A stretch of DNA of 64,000 nt from Thalassospira sp. MCCC 1A03138. GTDB taxonomy: Bacteria > Pseudomonadota > Alphaproteobacteria > Rhodospirillales > Thalassospiraceae. The DNA is taken from positions 62,001 to 126,000 of the forward strand of contig NZ_JFJY01000003.1 of NCBI RefSeq assembly GCF_002115785.1, given 5' to 3'. Each line of letters begins with the position of its first letter. The first letter of the stretch is position 1. The notes below the pieces were generated by a model. It was not told the origin of the DNA. It did no database searches and saw only the letters and a program-made list of their open reading frames with translations. The position numbers and the translations under genes were made by a program. Below are positions 35,507 to 44,806 of the stretch, piece by piece.

Positions 35507-36331
35507 ATGGCGAACCATAACAGCAAGGCAATCAATGCATTACTGGATGTCATGGCCAGATTACGTGATCCCGATGGCGGTTGCCCTTGGGACCTGGAAC
35601 AGAATTTTGCGACCATCGCCCCCTACACAATTGAGGAGGCATATGAAGTTGCCGATGCGATCGCCCAGAATGATATGAGCGAACTGCGCGAGGAACTTGG
35701 CGATCTGTTGCTTCAGGTCGTTTTTCATTCGCAGATGGCCACCGAAGAAGGTCATTTCACCTTTGAAGATGTCGCAAACAGCATTGTTTCGAAAATGATT
35801 GATCGTCATCCGCATGTCTTTGGCGATGGTGATGCCATAACCACGGATGGTGTCAATCAGACATGGGAAAAGATCAAGGCCGAAGAACGTGCGCAAAAGG
35901 CTGAAACAAAAGGGCAGCAACGCCATAGCGCCCTTGACGGTGTGGCAAGCGCCCTGCCCGCGCTGATGCGTGCCGAGAAACTGACGAAACGGGCTGCGCG
36001 TGTCGGGTTTGACTGGCCATCCACGGATGAAGTTTTTGATAAACTGCATGAAGAAATCGGCGAGCTCCAGGCCGAACTGACTGAAAACCCTGATCAGGAT
36101 CGGATTGAGGACGAACTCGGTGACATACTGTTCGTCATGGCCAACCTGTCGCGCAAGCTGGGCGTTGATCCCGAAGTTGCCTTGCGTCGCGCAAACCACA
36201 AATTCACACGACGTTTTCATTTCATCGAAAACGAATTGGCACGCGATGGGCGAAGTGCAGGGCAATCCGATCTGGAAGAAATGGATGCTCTTTGGAATGC
36301 CGCCAAACAGGCGGAGCGCAATAGCGGTTGA
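35507..36331 (+). CDS. mazG: Nucleoside triphosphate pyrophosphohydrolase MazG
   Basis: Hydrolyses (d)NTPs to NMP and PPi, cleaning damaged nucleotides and influencing ppGpp-type stress responses in E. coli. Starting at ATG 35507 (MANHNSKAINALLDVMARLRD) the protein has 274 residues with two MazG repeats: residues ~20-120 (CPWDLEQNFATIAPYTIEEAYEV with EELGDLL) and ~165-255 (KLHEEIGELQAEL and EDELGDILFVMANL). Both EExxE-type metal motifs are present. The frame extends to 35411 into the ask terminator, which I reject as coding. Confidence 0.93.
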   Translation: MANHNSKAINALLDVMARLRDPDGGCPWDLEQNFATIAPYTIEEAYEVADAIAQNDMSELREELGDLLLQVVFHSQMATEEGHFTFEDVANSIVSKMIDRHPHVFGDGDAITTDGVNQTWEKIKAEERAQKAETKGQQRHSALDGVASALPALMRAEKLTKRAARVGFDWPSTDEVFDKLHEEIGELQAELTENPDQDRIEDELGDILFVMANLSRKLGVDPEVALRRANHKFTRRFHFIENELARDGRSAGQSDLEEMDALWNAAKQAERNSG

Positions 36332-36350
36332 AGGACAAAGAGCGAAAAAC

Positions 36351-37172
36351 CTACTCGAACAAAGTCAGCAATAACTCGTTCATTTCCGCCCAAAGTTCAG
36401 GTGAGGATGCACACAGTAAACCTGGCGCATTGCCATTAGCGTGATATTCATTCGATCTTTCAGCGGTGATATATTTGGCAACACCACCGGCCTCCCGCAC
36501 AAGCAAGGTGCCGGGCGCATGGTCCCAGGGTTTCAGATTGCGATAGGCGCAGAAATCAAAAAGTCCCCGGGCAATTTCCTGATATTCGGCCCCACAACAG
36601 GAATAGTGGGCAATCTCGTCAAAGAAATCGATATGACCATAATGCTTGCGAATACGATCACGCGCGAACGAGATCAGAAATCCCTTGGCATCTTTGGCTG
36701 CCTGAATGTCTGAGCGAACCCGGACGGGGGTGGCATTATGAAACGTCCCCGCCCCTTTTTCCGCGACCGTTGCCGAACCCTCAATAGGGTCAACAATCCA
36801 CGCAGCAATAGTTTCGCCACGGTGATAAAGGGCAACCATGCAGCGAAACGGCTGTTTGTGGTGGGCGAAGTTTTTGGTGCCATCTACCGGATCGATGATC
36901 CAGATCGGGGCATCTTCACCAAACACACGTTCCGGCAGTTTCGGGTCGGCATGCGCGGCCTCTTCACCCAGTGCTACACTGCCGGGTAAAAGATCGCAAA
37001 ACCTCTTTGTCAGAACACGTTCTGCCTCGGTATCCGCAATCGTTACCAGATCCATTGCATGGGTTTTGGTATCGATGTCGCCTTTTTCCAACTGGCCAAA
37101 ACGCGGTGCGATCTCTTCTGCCGATACTTCGCGGATAATCTCAGTCACCTTATCCATATCGACACTAAGCAC
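36351..37172 (-). CDS. Inositol monophosphatase-family phosphatase
   Basis: Mg-dependent, lithium-sensitive-type phosphatase of 273 residues. Metal-binding motifs are GEEAAHADP (motif A region), WIIDPVDGTKNFAHHK (about residues 87-102) and the C-terminal WDHAPGTLLVREAGG. Family members include histidinol phosphatase HisN, SuhB and CysQ; sequence alone does not decide. A second ATG at 37157 (MDKVTEIIREVS) could be the true start. It lies next to mazG (convergent) and downstream of hflX on the same strand. Confidence 0.88.
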   Translation of the reverse strand: MLSVDMDKVTEIIREVSAEEIAPRFGQLEKGDIDTKTHAMDLVTIADTEAERVLTKRFCDLLPGSVALGEEAAHADPKLPERVFGEDAPIWIIDPVDGTKNFAHHKQPFRCMVALYHRGETIAAWIVDPIEGSATVAEKGAGTFHNATPVRVRSDIQAAKDAKGFLISFARDRIRKHYGHIDFFDEIAHYSCCGAEYQEIARGLFDFCAYRNLKPWDHAPGTLLVREAGGVAKYITAERSNEYHANGNAPGLLCASSPELWAEMNELLLTLFE

Positions 37173-37210
37173 ACCTTGTTCCTTTCCAGTCTGAGTTTTA
37201 GCGACTAATC

Positions 37211-38389
37211 CTAAACCAAATGCGGATCAAACCCGGATTTGGCGCACCAATCTTCGAAACGACCGACGCGACTGTCATCAATCCTGACCTGCACCGAAAT
37301 GCCGTCCTCACCGTCAATGCGTTTTAGCACTTCCCCCTGTTCATAGAGCCGAGCCAACGCCTTGCCATCCGAATAAGGGACAAGCAGCTCGAAAACAGGC
37401 ATGTCTTCGGTCAGCCTATCCTCGATCAGAGCCTGCAATGCATCACAGTTGGTGCCTTTGACCGCTGATATTGCAATCGTATTGGCATTACGTGCCGAAT
37501 ATTCCTGCACAGCAGTCAAATCTTCGCCTTCAAGCTGATCACATTTGTTCAGCGCCTCGACCAGCTCTTCGCCGTCAATTGCCTTTTGCAGACCAAGCGC
37601 TTTTAGCACTTCCAGCACGTCAAGCTTCTGGGCTTCCGCCTCGTACGAGGAGGCATCACGCACATGCACGATCAAGTCAGCTTCGAGAACTTCTTCAAGT
37701 GTCGCCCTGAACGCTGCCACAAGATCGTGTGGCAGGTCTGAAACAAATCCGACAGTATCTGACAGGATCACCTTACGACCACTTGGCAATTCAAGACCGC
37801 GCATGGTCGGATCAAGGGTTGCAAACAGCATATCCTCGGCAAAGACGTCCGAAACGGTCAACTGGTTGAACAGTGTTGATTTGCCAGCGTTGGTATAACC
37901 GACAAGTGCCACAATCGGATAAGGAACGCGTCGACGTGCCTCGCGATGAAGTTCGCGCGTCCGCTTGACTTCCTCAAGCTCACGGCGAAGTTTGGCCAGC
38001 TTGTCGCCAATCAAACGACGGTCAATCTCGATCTGACGTTCACCCGGGCCAGCAAGAAAGCCGCGACCGCCACGCTGGCGTTCAAGGTGCGTCCATGTCC
38101 GAACCAGACGGGACTTTTGATAGCTCAGCAACGCCAGTTGGACTTGCAGGCGCCCCTCACGGGTGCGCGCACGATCAGCAAAGATTTCGAGAATAAGGCC
38201 GGTCCGATCAATAACCTTGCATTTCCATTCCCGTTCCAGATTACGCTGCTGGATCGGGGAAAGCTGACCATTGATCATGACAATGTCGGCTTCTTCGGCT
38301 TTGATCTGATTTCCAAGGCGTTCAACGACACCGGTCCCAAACAGGGTGGCCGGGCGTGTCTTTGCTATGGGCACAACCTCTGCGCCCAC
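37211..38389 (-). CDS. hflX: Ribosome-associated GTPase HflX (start uncertain)
   Basis: GTPase that splits stalled or stressed ribosomes. Conserved motifs: the GGRGFLAGPGERQIE and RRRLIGDKL region of the HflX N-domain, G1 GYTNAGKST (about residue 172 from GTG 38389), G2/G3 LDPTMRGLELP...LSDTVGFVSDLP, and G4 NKCD. GTG 38389 is the first canonical start, but translation of the same frame upstream to 38557 gives family-like sequence (RVLVFHPELKR, then SRLEEAVSLTGALDFEV) that fits the normal ~440-residue length. No ATG, GTG or TTG lies there; see findings. Downstream of hfq in the conserved pair. Confidence 0.92.
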   Translation of the reverse strand: MGAEVVPIAKTRPATLFGTGVVERLGNQIKAEEADIVMINGQLSPIQQRNLEREWKCKVIDRTGLILEIFADRARTREGRLQVQLALLSYQKSRLVRTWTHLERQRGGRGFLAGPGERQIEIDRRLIGDKLAKLRRELEEVKRTRELHREARRRVPYPIVALVGYTNAGKSTLFNQLTVSDVFAEDMLFATLDPTMRGLELPSGRKVILSDTVGFVSDLPHDLVAAFRATLEEVLEADLIVHVRDASSYEAEAQKLDVLEVLKALGLQKAIDGEELVEALNKCDQLEGEDLTAVQEYSARNANTIAISAVKGTNCDALQALIEDRLTEDMPVFELLVPYSDGKALARLYEQGEVLKRIDGEDGISVQVRIDDSRVGRFEDWCAKSGFDPHLV

Positions 38390-38549
38390 AACTTCAAAAT
38401 CCAGTGCGCCGGTCAGGCTGACGGCTTCTTCCAGTCGCGACGATGCGTCGCGCCAGGATCCAGCTTGATCCGCACGTTTCAGTTCCGGATGGAAAACGAG
38501 GACCCGGGGGCTGTCATCGTCGCCGTTAGCCCCCGCAGTCAGAGATTCA

Positions 38550-38807
38550 TCAGCTATTTTCTTCGTCCGTCACAGGCTGGCTCGGATCAAACAGTTTAAT
38601 CGGTGTCGTCGGCATTACCGTCGAAATCGCGTGTTTGTAAACGAGCTGGGTGTGAGCATCGCGCCGCAGCAAAACAGAGAAATTGTCAAACCAGGTAATA
38701 ATGCCCTGCAATTTGACTCCGTTGACCAGAAACACGGTAACCGGCGTTTTGTTTTTACGGCAATAATTCAGGAATACGTCCTGAACATTTTGTGATTTTT
38801 CCGCCAT
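38550..38807 (-). CDS. hfq: RNA chaperone Hfq
   Basis: Sm-like hexamer that pairs small RNAs with mRNAs. 85 residues; Sm1 motif [19 protein letters not shown] and Sm2 region with YKHAIST (the E. coli YKHAIST box) at about 57-63. The stop TGA overlaps the frame that continues into hflX. Expected to be co-transcribed with hflX, as in other proteobacteria. Short, as usual in alphaproteobacteria, lacking the long C-terminal tail of E. coli Hfq. Confidence 0.97.
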   Translation of the reverse strand: MAEKSQNVQDVFLNYCRKNKTPVTVFLVNGVKLQGIITWFDNFSVLLRRDAHTQLVYKHAISTVMPTTPIKLFDPSQPVTDEENS

Positions 38808-38927
38808 TGGTTAGACCTAGCCTTCTTTTATGAGCGTTTTTATCGTTTCGGGCGGCCAAGGAAAACGCAGAACCGACGACTTTTCTGTCAATTACGGCTC
38901 CAGCCCCATTTTTATGACCTGATTGAA

Positions 38928-39614
38928 CTATAAGACTTTCGCAAAGCTTTTTACAAGCCTTACAAGCGCTTCGCAATCGGGGAAATGCCAATCTGGTCCA
39001 AGATTCGCGGAATTCGTGGTGTCCCCGTGTCCGGTAATTTCGTCGCCGATCAGTATCGCGGTTGCACCAACATTGCGCGCGCACTGAATATCGACCACGC
39101 TATCACCCACAAACCACAGATTCTCATGTTGCGCCGCAGCAGAGTCGCCCATCGCCAGATGCACTGGATCAGCCGCCGGTTTGTCTTTTTTTGCATCTGT
39201 AGCCCCGACCACACCACCAAAAAAATGCCCCCAACCAAGATAGGCAACTTCCGAGCGCAGAAAATCACCGTTCTTGTTACTGACCACCCCCATATAGGCA
39301 CCAGTATCACGAAGCGCGCTCAAAAGATCATGCGCGCCCGCGAGTGGCGTAAGGGTGTCCAAGTGTATCGCCTTGAAATGGGCATAGAAACGATCTTTGG
39401 CTTCTTCCCAGCGGTCGTCGCCAAACAGGGTTGGGAAACTGTCCCGCAATGAACGCGCGACCCGTGTTTTTGTCTCGACAAGGTCCCACCGATCCTTGCC
39501 AAAATCATCAAATGTCAGATTAAGAGCTGCCTGAATGGTTTCCCAGCTATCGACCAGCGTATTGTCCCAATCGAAAATAACGACTTTGGGCGGCAATGGC
39601 ATTTTTTCTGACAT
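38928..39614 (-). CDS. HAD-family hydrolase (phosphoglycolate phosphatase-like)
   Basis: 228-residue HAD phosphatase. Motif I is IFDWDNTLVDSWE (the nucleophile is the first D of DWD), motif II/III are the VVSNKNGDFLRSEVAYLGW (T/S and K region) and WFVGDSVVDIQCARNVGA (DxxxD) segments. These fit Gph-like haloacid-type phosphatases; the substrate is undetermined. It lies between trkA and hfq, which in most alphaproteobacteria are adjacent, so this is a local insertion or lineage-specific arrangement. No sign of transfer in base composition. Confidence 0.88.
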   Translation of the reverse strand: MSEKMPLPPKVVIFDWDNTLVDSWETIQAALNLTFDDFGKDRWDLVETKTRVARSLRDSFPTLFGDDRWEEAKDRFYAHFKAIHLDTLTPLAGAHDLLSALRDTGAYMGVVSNKNGDFLRSEVAYLGWGHFFGGVVGATDAKKDKPAADPVHLAMGDSAAAQHENLWFVGDSVVDIQCARNVGATAILIGDEITGHGDTTNSANLGPDWHFPDCEALVRLVKSFAKVL

Positions 39615-39676
39615 GAATATATCCGGAACGCACGTGAATCTGATTTACAAGAAAAGTGCCGCAAACCTTTGAATAT

Positions 39677-41056
39677 CTAGAAATATTCCAGCCGTACGGC
39701 AAACATCTTCTCGACCTTTTTGATTTGCTCGGAGCCCGCGAATACCACAATCCGGTCATTGGCTTCGATTACCGTATTGGCGCGTGGCATCACGACTTCA
39801 CCATCGCGCAGGATTGCACCAAACACGACGCCTGCCGGCATGGCGATATCCTTGATCGCCTTGCCGACAATTGGTGCTGTCTCAAGTGCTTCTGCTTCCA
39901 GAACTTCGCCAAATCCTTCGGAAAGACTGTGCACCGCACGAATTCGCCCACGACGAACATGGTGCAGAATGGTCGACACCGTCGTCATGCGCGGGCTGAT
40001 GACAACGTCAATCCCAAGCTCGGAGACCAAGGATGTATAGGTGCTTTTGTTAATCAGGGTCAGCGCGCGCGGGCAGCCATACCGTTTCGCCAGAAGCGAT
40101 GACAGAATGTTGGTTTCATCATCGTTAGTCAGCGCGACAACCGCCTCGGCATTGCCGACATTGGCCTCTTCAAGCAGTTCGGGATCAAGCACATCCCCGC
40201 GCAGAACCACGCTTTTCTTTGGCAGTTTCTGAGCTACGAAACGTGCACGTTCCGGATCAGCCTCGATCAGGCGGGTAGTGACACCGGGGAAGTTCTGATT
40301 GATTTCCTCGGCCAGGAAAAGTGCGATGTTCCCCCCCCCGAAAATAACGATCCGTCGTGCTTCCGGGTCTTCGTGACCAAAGGCCGACATGGCACGATCC
40401 ACCTGGTCACTGGAAACGGCCAGATAGACCAGATCGCCAGCCAGCATCTGATCATCGCCCTTGGGATAAACTGGTTTATCATTACGGATCATACCCAGGA
40501 TCGAAATATTCAGATCCGGAAAAAGCTGATGCAATTGCCGAAGCGGCGTGTTGATCACCGGGCAATCTTCATTGCATCGCAGACCAAGGATTTTGACCTT
40601 GTCATCCGCAAACGGGATCATATCAAAAGCCCCCGGTGCGCGCAGACGACGCGCAACGGCGCGAGCAACCTCCATTTCAGGGGAAATCACAACGTCGATC
40701 GGCAACTTTTCACGGCCAAACAGGCTGGCCCATTCTGGCTGCAGATAAGTCTGGCTACGAATACGGGCGATTTTCGTCGGTACATTAAACAGCGAATGCG
40801 CAACCTGACAGGCCGTCATGTTGACTTCATCGGCAAAAGTCACCGCGATCAGCATGTCTGCTTCGTCGGCTCCAGCCTGCTGCAAGACATCAGGATGTGA
40901 TCCAAAGCCAATGATCCCCTTGACTTCCAGTGTATCGGAAATCTTGCGAACCAATTCTTCCGACTGGTCGATAACCGTCACATCATTGTTTTCGGCAGCA
41001 AGGTATTTGGCAATGTGGAAGCCCACCTGCCCGGCGCCGCAAATGATGACCTTCAT
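39677..41056 (-). CDS. trkA: Trk potassium uptake regulator TrkA
   Basis: Cytoplasmic peripheral protein that gates the TrkH/TrkG potassium channel. 459 residues in two copies of RCK_N plus RCK_C: the first Rossmann motif is GAGQVGFHIAKYLA (residues 6-19), the second IFGGGNIALFLAEEI (about 234-248). Nine C residues at 40331-40339 encode the three glycines of the second copy. Part of the conserved ntr-trkA-hfq group; osmotic stress links it to the ectoine cluster in theme only. Confidence 0.95.
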   Translation of the reverse strand: MKVIICGAGQVGFHIAKYLAAENNDVTVIDQSEELVRKISDTLEVKGIIGFGSHPDVLQQAGADEADMLIAVTFADEVNMTACQVAHSLFNVPTKIARIRSQTYLQPEWASLFGREKLPIDVVISPEMEVARAVARRLRAPGAFDMIPFADDKVKILGLRCNEDCPVINTPLRQLHQLFPDLNISILGMIRNDKPVYPKGDDQMLAGDLVYLAVSSDQVDRAMSAFGHEDPEARRIVIFGGGNIALFLAEEINQNFPGVTTRLIEADPERARFVAQKLPKKSVVLRGDVLDPELLEEANVGNAEAVVALTNDDETNILSSLLAKRYGCPRALTLINKSTYTSLVSELGIDVVISPRMTTVSTILHHVRRGRIRAVHSLSEGFGEVLEAEALETAPIVGKAIKDIAMPAGVVFGAILRDGEVVMPRANTVIEANDRIVVFAGSEQIKKVEKMFAVRLEYF

Positions 41057-41099
41057 TGTTTCGTCTCCCGTTCAAAAGTTCCGGATCGTATGAAGCGGC

Positions 41100-42482
41100 T
41101 TATTCAGCACGTTCTCCATTCACGCCCAGACTTTTGAGTTTTCGATGCAAGGCCGAACGTTCCATTCCTACAAAACTTGCGGTTTTGGAAATATTCCCGC
41201 CAAAGCGTTCCACCTGTGTCTGAAGATATTCCTTTTCGAACATCTCGCGGGCTTCACGCAGTGGCAATGCCATGATTTCACTGGTTTTATCAAAATTCAA
41301 AGATACAGGCACATCTTCAAACAGCTCGGCTGGCAGCATTTTACCGCTGATAATATCCGTACTGTCATCCGGCGCCATGATCATCAATCGTTCAATCACA
41401 TTTCGCAGCTGACGAACGTTTCCCGGCCAGTCATAGGAATGCAACGCAGCCAATGCTTCCCCCGACAATTTACGCTTTGGCAGGCCGGTCGCTTCGGCGT
41501 AACGCACAAGGAACCATTCGGCAAGATCCGGGATATCATCGCGACGTTGCTGCAACGAAGGCACCTGCAAGGGTACAACATTCAGACGGTAGTATAAATC
41601 CTGACGGAAACGCTGTTCAGCAATACGCTCTTCCAGGTCGCGCGCAGTCGTCGCAACGACACGAACATCAACACTGACCGGAACAGAACCACCAACACGT
41701 TCAAAGGTTTGCTCCTGCAGCACACGAACGATTTTTCCTTGAGTTTCCAGTGGCATATCAGCCACTTCATCAAGCAAAAGTGTACCGCCATGTGCGAGTT
41801 CGAGCACCCCGGTACGGGCTTCCCGATTGGCGGCCGCAACCGCACCAAACAGGGATTCCTCCATCGTTTCCGGCGAAATATTTGCGCAGTTCAGCACGAC
41901 GAATGGAGCATCTGAACGGGCGGAATTTTTGTGGATCAGGCGCGCGACAACCTCTTTTCCCGAACCAGCGGGGCCTGAAATCAAGATACGGCTTCCTGTG
42001 CGGGCAACCCGATCAATGGCTTGGCGCAATCCGTTGATGGCACTTGAACTGCCGACAAGTTCGGTATCGCCCCCTGCCCGCATTGTTAGTTCGCGGTTTT
42101 CGCGGCGCAGGCGCGCATCATCGATGGCACGTTCAACCACCAGCAAAAGCCGATCCGTATTGAACGGTTTTTCGATGAAATCATATGCCCCGTTGCGTGA
42201 AGCTTCAAGCGCGGTTTCAATATTTCCGTGGCCGGAAATCATGACTACAGGGACTTCGCTATGCTCACGTTTGATCAGCTTGAGAGTCTCGATACCGTCG
42301 TGATCGCTTTCATCCATCCAGATATCGAGGATCACAAGGCTCGGACGGCGTGCAGCAACCTCGGAAAGCGCTTCCTGGCTGGAGCCTGCCTGACGGGTCT
42401 TGTGTCCTTCGTCTTCCAGAATTCCGGCAATCAGAGCCCGGATATCTTCTTCATCATCGACGATCAGAATATCGTGCGCCAT
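41100..42482 (-). CDS. ntrX: Nitrogen assimilation response regulator NtrX
   Basis: Response regulator paired with NtrY. Receiver domain at 1-115 with LVILDIWMDESDHDGIETL (phosphorylation at the D of LDI), AAA+ domain with GPAGSGKEVVARL and DEVADMP, and a Fis-type helix-turn-helix at the C-terminus (NISKTASFVGMERSALHRKLKSLGV). The GAFTGA loop of sigma54 activators is absent: the corresponding stretch reads SLFGAVAAANREARTG. This is a known feature of alphaproteobacterial NtrX and suggests it does not activate sigma54. 460 residues. Confidence 0.95.
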   Translation of the reverse strand: MAHDILIVDDEEDIRALIAGILEDEGHKTRQAGSSQEALSEVAARRPSLVILDIWMDESDHDGIETLKLIKREHSEVPVVMISGHGNIETALEASRNGAYDFIEKPFNTDRLLLVVERAIDDARLRRENRELTMRAGGDTELVGSSSAINGLRQAIDRVARTGSRILISGPAGSGKEVVARLIHKNSARSDAPFVVLNCANISPETMEESLFGAVAAANREARTGVLELAHGGTLLLDEVADMPLETQGKIVRVLQEQTFERVGGSVPVSVDVRVVATTARDLEERIAEQRFRQDLYYRLNVVPLQVPSLQQRRDDIPDLAEWFLVRYAEATGLPKRKLSGEALAALHSYDWPGNVRQLRNVIERLMIMAPDDSTDIISGKMLPAELFEDVPVSLNFDKTSEIMALPLREAREMFEKEYLQTQVERFGGNISKTASFVGMERSALHRKLKSLGVNGERAE

Positions 42483-42532
42483 GTCTTGACCAATATGCCC
42501 GTATTTAAATTATTGCTGATGAAACAACCAGG

Positions 42533-44806
42533 TCAGTTGTTCAAAGAATTGCTGTCCGCAGTATCTTCTGCAGTTATGTGTTTGCCTGCGGTCGGAAACG
42601 CCAGCGTAACGGTTGCTCCGCTCTCAACACCGTCGGCAAGTATAAGCTCTCCGCCATGGTCTTCCATGATTTTCTTGACGATTGCAAGACCAAGACCAGT
42701 ACCTTTTGATCGTGTGGTCACGTAGGGTTCGGTCAGCCTTTCACGGTTTTCAACCGGCAGACCTTTGCCATTATCCGAAACTGTCACATAGATACGTTGA
42801 TTTTCATCAGAACGTGTCACAGAAATTTCAATACGTCCTTGTGGAAGCTCGGTAACATCACCTTCCCGCCCCTCGATCGCCTCTGCGGCATTTTTAAGGG
42901 TGTTGGTCAGACATTGGTTAACCTGACGCGCATCACAGGATACCTCAATTTCACGACCTGCCTTTTCGTCGAAGTCATAGATGATTTTGGTGTAGGCCTG
43001 TTTTTGCAGGAACACGGCACCTTTCACCAGATCAACAATCTTTTCCGATTTCATTTTTGGCGATGGCATTCGGGCAAAACTTGAAAATTCATCAACCATG
43101 CGCCCGATATCTCCAACCTGACGAATAATCGTGTCGGTACAGGTTTTAAACACCTCGGTATCGCTTTGAATTTCCTTCAGATATCGACGTTTAAGACGTT
43201 CTGCTGAAAGCTGTATCGGAGTTAGCGGGTTCTTGATCTCGTGGGCGATACGGCGGGCAACATCAGCCCATGCGGCCATCCGTTGCGCGGTTTGAAGTTC
43301 AGTGACATCGTCAAAAGTTACGACATATCCGAAAATAGACCGGTCTTCCGCACGCTCGATCGTGACGCGCGCTAAAAGCATAAGATTCAAACCATCGTGC
43401 CGTATTTCGATCTGCCGTGATTTACTGCGATCCCCTTCCTTGCTGAGATCTTCGAACAGCTCGGAAAATTCCGGGATAACCTCGCAGATAGACTGCCCGA
43501 TAGCCCCATCCAGATCAATTCCCATCAGATCTGATGCGCTGCGGTTTGGAAGATTGATATGACATTCTGCATCAAGCCCGATAACGCCTGCTGTCACACC
43601 ACCCAAAATAGCCTCGGTGAAGCGTCGACGTTCATCATTCAAACGGTTGGCTGCCACCAGTTCCGTCCGCTGCGTGTCAAGTTGGGACGTCATGCGGTTG
43701 AAGGCACGGGTTAAGGCTTCAAGCTCGTCCTCCTGCCCCGCAAGCGGAACACGGAAAGTTAAATCACCATCACGCACTTTTTCCGCGCCGATGATCAATT
43801 GAGAAATCGGCTCAACCAACCGTGTAGCGACCATAAGCCCCAACGTAACCGCCGCCAAAAGCAGCACAACAGCGATCAGAACGAAGATCATGACAAAGGT
43901 GATCACGATCCCAGACCGCTCACCTTCAAGGTTTTCGTAAGCGGTAACTGCCTTGCGGGCCTTGTCGATACGCTCAAGCACATTGGGGTCAACGAAGCGA
44001 CCAACAAGAAGATATCCGTCAATGAAACTGTCGAGATGCGTCATCGCACGGATGCGATTGTCAGTATTGCCCAACAGCAGAACCACATCATTATTCCGCG
44101 CGCGATCATATACTTCCTGCGGTATTGGCGACAAAACAGGATCGTATGAGAAACTGTAATCAGATTGCGCGAGAACGGTTCCGCTGCCATCAATAATGAC
44201 GGCTTCGGGCAAACCACGTGCATCTGCCTGCGCCGTCAGAATTCTGTTGATCCGCTCCCGGTCAGTCGCAAAGTTGACGCCAAGACGTTGAAGGTCATTG
44301 GCCGTTGCAAGAACGTCTGCCCGGATCAGTTCCTGATGTTCTTTCAGATATGCTTCGGCAATCACCATACTTTCTTCGACGGCAGTCCTGATGCGATCAC
44401 TGAACCAGCCCTGAATACCGAAATGCAGGAACAACGCGGAAAATACGGCAACGATAATCGCTGGCGTTACCGCGACCAGCGAAAACAGCAGAACCATTCT
44501 TGTATGCAGTTTGGCGCCAGCCGTACCACGACGTCGCTCTGCCCATATCTGGACGAGCTTACGGGCAACCAACGTGGCAAGAGCAAGAACAAGAACAAGG
44601 TCAATATTCAGCAGAAGGATGATCAGACGGGGTTCTGGCCGTAGCGGCGCGGTACCGGTCATCGCGAGATAGGTCGCAAGAACAGATACAAGTGCTGCAC
44701 AGACCAAACCTATCGCAAACTTTCGCGATTGGCTAAGTCGCCCCAAGAACCTGACAAACCACGACTGCATAAGACGACTGGTGACGGGTCGTCCGGCTTC
44801 GGTCAT
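42533..44806 (-). CDS. ntrY: Sensor histidine kinase NtrY
   Basis: Membrane sensor kinase of 757 residues. Several N-terminal membrane segments (about 26-110) with an extracytoplasmic portion containing the [12 protein letters not shown] region, then a HAMP domain ([21 protein letters not shown]), a PAS-like segment ([16 protein letters not shown]), the H-box [21 protein letters not shown] and the HATPase motifs ([32 protein letters not shown]). Known from other species to respond to nitrogen or redox cues; the signal here is not evident. It overlaps ntrC by 4 bp at the start codon. Confidence 0.95.
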   Translation of the reverse strand: MTEAGRPVTSRLMQSWFVRFLGRLSQSRKFAIGLVCAALVSVLATYLAMTGTAPLRPEPRLIILLLNIDLVLVLALATLVARKLVQIWAERRRGTAGAKLHTRMVLLFSLVAVTPAIIVAVFSALFLHFGIQGWFSDRIRTAVEESMVIAEAYLKEHQELIRADVLATANDLQRLGVNFATDRERINRILTAQADARGLPEAVIIDGSGTVLAQSDYSFSYDPVLSPIPQEVYDRARNNDVVLLLGNTDNRIRAMTHLDSFIDGYLLVGRFVDPNVLERIDKARKAVTAYENLEGERSGIVITFVMIFVLIAVVLLLAAVTLGLMVATRLVEPISQLIIGAEKVRDGDLTFRVPLAGQEDELEALTRAFNRMTSQLDTQRTELVAANRLNDERRRFTEAILGGVTAGVIGLDAECHINLPNRSASDLMGIDLDGAIGQSICEVIPEFSELFEDLSKEGDRSKSRQIEIRHDGLNLMLLARVTIERAEDRSIFGYVVTFDDVTELQTAQRMAAWADVARRIAHEIKNPLTPIQLSAERLKRRYLKEIQSDTEVFKTCTDTIIRQVGDIGRMVDEFSSFARMPSPKMKSEKIVDLVKGAVFLQKQAYTKIIYDFDEKAGREIEVSCDARQVNQCLTNTLKNAAEAIEGREGDVTELPQGRIEISVTRSDENQRIYVTVSDNGKGLPVENRERLTEPYVTTRSKGTGLGLAIVKKIMEDHGGELILADGVESGATVTLAFPTAGKHITAEDTADSNSLNN

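Noticed and set aside
41100-42482. Damaged GAFTGA motif in NtrX as a mutation
   Set aside because: Loss of GAFTGA is normal for alphaproteobacterial NtrX, so not unusual.
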